Assembly (NCBI RefSeq): GCF_036320965.1 | Contig: NC_092225.1 | Coordinates: 1,877,256 to 1,941,255 of the forward strand | Reading direction: 5' to 3' | Length of the DNA: 64,000 nucleotides | From: Panulirus ornatus | Lineage: Eukaryota; Arthropoda; Malacostraca; Decapoda; Palinuridae | Shown here: positions 61,061 to 64,000 of the stretch, in pieces | Layout of the letters: each line of letters opens with the position of its first letter | How positions within the stretch are numbered: the first letter of the stretch is position 1 | The notes under the pieces: generated by a model | Database searches by the model: none | What the model saw: only the letters and a program-made list of their open reading frames with translations | What the model was told of the DNA's origin: nothing | Position numbers and translations under genes: made by a program

Positions 61061-61206
61061 CATAGTAATGATATTAGATGAATACGGTGAGTTGAATGGT
61101 AATGATAATACTGATAATGATGATAATAACAATAATCATTATAATAATGATAATATTGATAATGATTATGATAATAATAATATTAATGATAATGATGATG
61201 ATAATG

Positions 61207-61240
<34 letters not shown>

Positions 61241-61359
61241 TAATAATAATGATAATGATAATAATTATAATAATGATGATAATAATAATGATAATAATAA
61301 TAATAATAATAATAATGATAATAATAATAATGATAATGATAATAATAATGATAATAATG

Positions 61360-61399
<40 letters not shown>

Positions 61400-61554
61400 T
61401 AATAATAATAATAATGATAATGATAATAATAATAATAATGATGATAATAATAATGATAATAATAATAATAATGATGATAATAATAATGATAATAATAATA
61501 ATAATAATGATAATAATAATAATAATGATAATGATAATAATAATGATAATAATG

Positions 61555-61631
<77 letters not shown>

Positions 61632-61713
61632 AATAATAATAATGATGATAATAATAATGATAATAATAATAATAATGATGATAATAATAATGATAATAAT
61701 AATAATAATAATG

Positions 61714-61745
<32 letters not shown>

Positions 61746-61761
61746 AATAATAATAATGATG

Positions 61762-61831
<70 letters not shown>

Positions 61832-62043
61832 TAATAATAATAATGATAATAATAATAGTAATAATAATAATAATATTAACAATAATGATAACAATGATAG
61901 TGATAATAATAGTAATGATAATAATAATGATTATGATAATGATAATGATAATCATGATAATGATGGTAATAGTAATGATAATAATAATAATAATGAAAAT
62001 AATGATAATAATGATAATGATAATAATAATGATAATAATACTA

Positions 62044-62077
<34 letters not shown>

Positions 62078-62078
62078 C

Positions 62079-62156
<78 letters not shown>

Positions 62157-62196
62157 TATGATAATAACAATAATGATAATAATGATAATGGTAATG

Positions 62197-62228
<32 letters not shown>

Positions 62229-62486
62229 GATGATACTGATTACAGTAATGACAACATCAATAATGACAGTGATAATAAGATAATAATGATGATGATGATA
62301 ATGATAAAAATACTGATTATGATAATGATAATATTGATAATGATAATGATAATAATGATGATGTTGATAGTTATAATGCTAATAATAATGATAACGATGA
62401 TAATAACAATAATGATTATAATAATGATAATATTAGAAATGATAATGACGATGGTAATAATAATAATAATGATAATAATAATAATG

Positions 62487-62547
<61 letters not shown>

Positions 62548-62690
62548 TAATAATAATAATGATGATGATAACAATGATAATGATAATGATAATGATAATG
62601 ACAATAATACTGATAATAATGATAATATTTATAATAATGATAATGATAATAACAACAATGATAGTAATGATAATGATATTCACAAAAATA
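61061..62690. repeat. Giant (TAA/TGA)n trinucleotide array
   Basis: About 1.6 kb of AATAATGATAAT-type sequence, with higher-order similarity between segments (for example, 61.43-61.50 and 61.63-61.70 kb share a GATGATAATAATAATGAT pattern). Translates to Asn/Asp, Ile/Met or Leu/Ser runs that are not proteins. Confidence 0.98.
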
Positions 62691-62704
62691 GGTGTAGGGC
62701 TGTT

Positions 62705-62888
62705 CATATATCTGTCATAACAGGTGACTAAAAAGGGAGGGAGCGGTGGGTTGGAAATCCTCCCCTCCCATTTTTGATTTCCAAAAGAAGGAACAGAGAA
62801 GGGGATCGAGTGAGGATATTTCCTCTAAGGCTCGGTCCTCTTTTCTTACCGCTACCTCGCTAATGCGGGAAATGGCGAATTTGTATAA
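62705..62888 (+). mobile_element. Module B copy 10, 5'-truncated
   Basis: GTGACTAAAAAGGGAGGGAG, CAAAAGAAGGAACAGAGAAGG, CTACCTCGCTAATGCGGG and AAATGGCGAATTTGTATAATG. Plus strand, lying inside a trinucleotide array that resumes in the same strand sense on both sides. Confidence 0.87.
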
Positions 62889-62991
62889 TGAAAAAAAGAA
62901 AAATAGTAATGATGATAACAATAATGATAACAATAATGATAATGATAATAACAATAATGATAATGATAATAATGATAATAATAATAATATT
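62889..62991. repeat. (TAA/TGA/CAA)n trinucleotide tract
   Basis: AATAGTAATGATGATAACAATAATG pattern, same strand sense as the arrays on either side. Confidence 0.95.
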
Positions 62992-63572
62992 CTTTTTTTT
63001 TTTTTTTTTTTTTGCTTTGTCGCTGTCTCCCGAGTTTGCGAGGTAGCGCAAGGAAACAGACGAAAGAAATGGCCCAACCCACCCCCATACACATGTATAT
63101 ACATACGTCCACACACGCAAATATACATACCTACACAGCTTTCCATGGTTTACCCCAGACGCTTCACATGCCTTGATTCAATCCACTGACAGCACGTCAA
63201 CCTCGGTATACCACATCTCTCCAATTCACTCTATTCCTTGCCCTCCTTTCACCCTCCTGCATGTTCAGGCCCCGATCACACAAAATCTTTTTCACTCCAT
63301 CTCTCCACCTCCAATTTGGTCTCCCTCTTCTCCTCGTTCCCTCCACCTCCGACACATATATCCTCTTGGTCAATCTTTCCTCACTCATTCTCTCCATGTG
63401 GCCAAACCATTTCAAAACACCCTCCTCTGCTCTCTCAACCACGCTATTTTTATTTCCACACATCTCTCTTCCCCTTACGTTACTTACTCGATCAAACCAC
63501 CTCACACCACACATTGTCCTCAAACATCTCACTTCCAGCACATCCATCCTCCTGCGCACAACTCTATCCATA
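62992..63572 (-). mobile_element. LINE-X copy L, short-3'-UTR subfamily
   Basis: T20 tail complement, 3' terminus, shortened 3' UTR (ATACATACCTACACAGCTTTCC) and C-terminal coding region, truncated at ACTCTATCCATA, which merges into AATAATAATGAT. The trinucleotide array lies on both sides. Confidence 0.93.
63197..63571 (-). CDS. LINE-X C-terminal fragment (124 codons)
   Basis: [20 protein letters not shown], then GRPNWRWRDGVKKIL, ending DVVYRG at the TGA shared with copies A, J and K. No RT catalytic residues; a 5'-truncated remnant. Confidence 0.78.
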   Translation of the reverse strand: MDRVVRRRMDVLEVRCLRTMCGVRWFDRVSNVRGREMCGNKNSVVERAEEGVLKWFGHMERMSEERLTKRIYVSEVEGTRRRGRPNWRWRDGVKKILCDRGLNMQEGERRARNRVNWRDVVYRG

Positions 63573-63584
63573 ATAATAATAATG

Positions 63585-63624
<40 letters not shown>

Positions 63625-63862
63625 TAATAATGGTAATAATAATAATAATTATAATAAAACTAAAAAATAATTATGATAATAATAATAATGATAATAATAA
63701 TAATGATAATGATAATAGTAATGATGATGATAATGATAATGATAATGATAGTAATCATAATAGTAATAATAACGATTGATGATGATAATAATGATAATAA
63801 TAACAATAAGAGTATTAATAATAATGATAATAACAATAATAATGATAATGATAATGATAATA

Positions 63863-63928
<66 letters not shown>

Positions 63929-63930
63929 GC

Positions 63931-64000
<70 letters not shown>
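63573..64000. repeat. (TAA/TGA)n trinucleotide array
   Basis: Continues to the window edge, same strand sense as the arrays to the left of copy L. Confidence 0.98.

Noticed and set aside
61068..62720. 550-codon Asn/Asp-rich ORF and similar Ile-, Leu-, Tyr- and Asn-rich ORFs at 5.3-5.9, 35.9-37.9 and 61-64 kb
   Set aside because: They are frames through TAA/TGA trinucleotide arrays; open on both strands and in several frames at once.

Overview
The window reads as repeat-dominated, non-coding DNA of an animal nuclear genome. I infer an arthropod, most likely a decapod crustacean, because very long TA, TAA/TGA and CT microsatellites sit beside abundant LINE fragments of a kind I associate with decapods; no search was run to confirm this. 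There is no operon structure, no bacterial gene and no convincing intact host gene. The long ORFs are either reverse transcriptase or endonuclease pieces, or translations of microsatellites.

The dominant inhabitant is one family of APE-type non-LTR retrotransposon, called LINE-X here. Its structure can be pieced together from copies in the window: a 5' leader of about 180 bp starting near ATCCCTGGGGATAGGGG; an AP-like endonuclease; a reverse transcriptase with the FADD motif; a C-terminal region containing WFGHMERM and GRPNWRWKD; and a 3' UTR of about 0.2-0.45 kb ending in GCTACCTCGC-AACGCGGGAGACAGCGAC. At least ten substantial copies lie in both orientations, all 5'-truncated, frameshifted or rearranged. 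A short companion, module B (about 220 bp, nine copies), begins with the LINE-X leader and ends with a LINE-X-like 3' terminus, so it looks like an internally deleted, non-autonomous derivative. Nearly every end of both elements lies directly in a (TA)n or (TAA/TGA)n array, which suggests microsatellite-directed insertion.

Layout. 1-9.7 kb: LINE-X ends, module B and TA arrays, a decayed unrecognised gene (6.2-7.3 kb) and an inverted repeat (7.2-7.4 kb). 9.7-18.9 kb: mostly unique sequence with GT arrays, a tRNA-derived SINE (12.8-13.0 kb), a decayed ORF (15.1-15.5 kb), an old CR1-like LINE relic (15.9-17.2 kb) and an AAG array. 18.9-27.0 kb: three LINE-X copies, including a fold-back copy that keeps an almost unbroken endonuclease. 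27.0-33.65 kb: a corrupted second copy of 21.15-27.0 kb plus a corrupted LINE-X 3' end; its base composition and homopolymer pattern look like unpolished sequence, and this appearance continues to about 35.7 kb. 35.7-37.6 kb: a TAA/TGA array split by two head-to-head module B copies. 38.0-42.9 kb: two LINE-X copies, other repeats and a SINE. 42.9-48.6 kb: mostly unique, with CRE-like motifs and 38-bp minisatellites. 48.7-54.3 kb: four more LINE copies, one of a second lineage. 54.8-61 kb: mostly unique, with a hairpin near 59.9 kb. 61-64 kb: a giant TAA/TGA array interrupted by module B and LINE-X.

Functionally the sequence records retrotransposition: LINE-X supplied endonuclease and reverse transcriptase, module B probably borrowed them, and microsatellites served as landing sites. 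No copy here looks competent.
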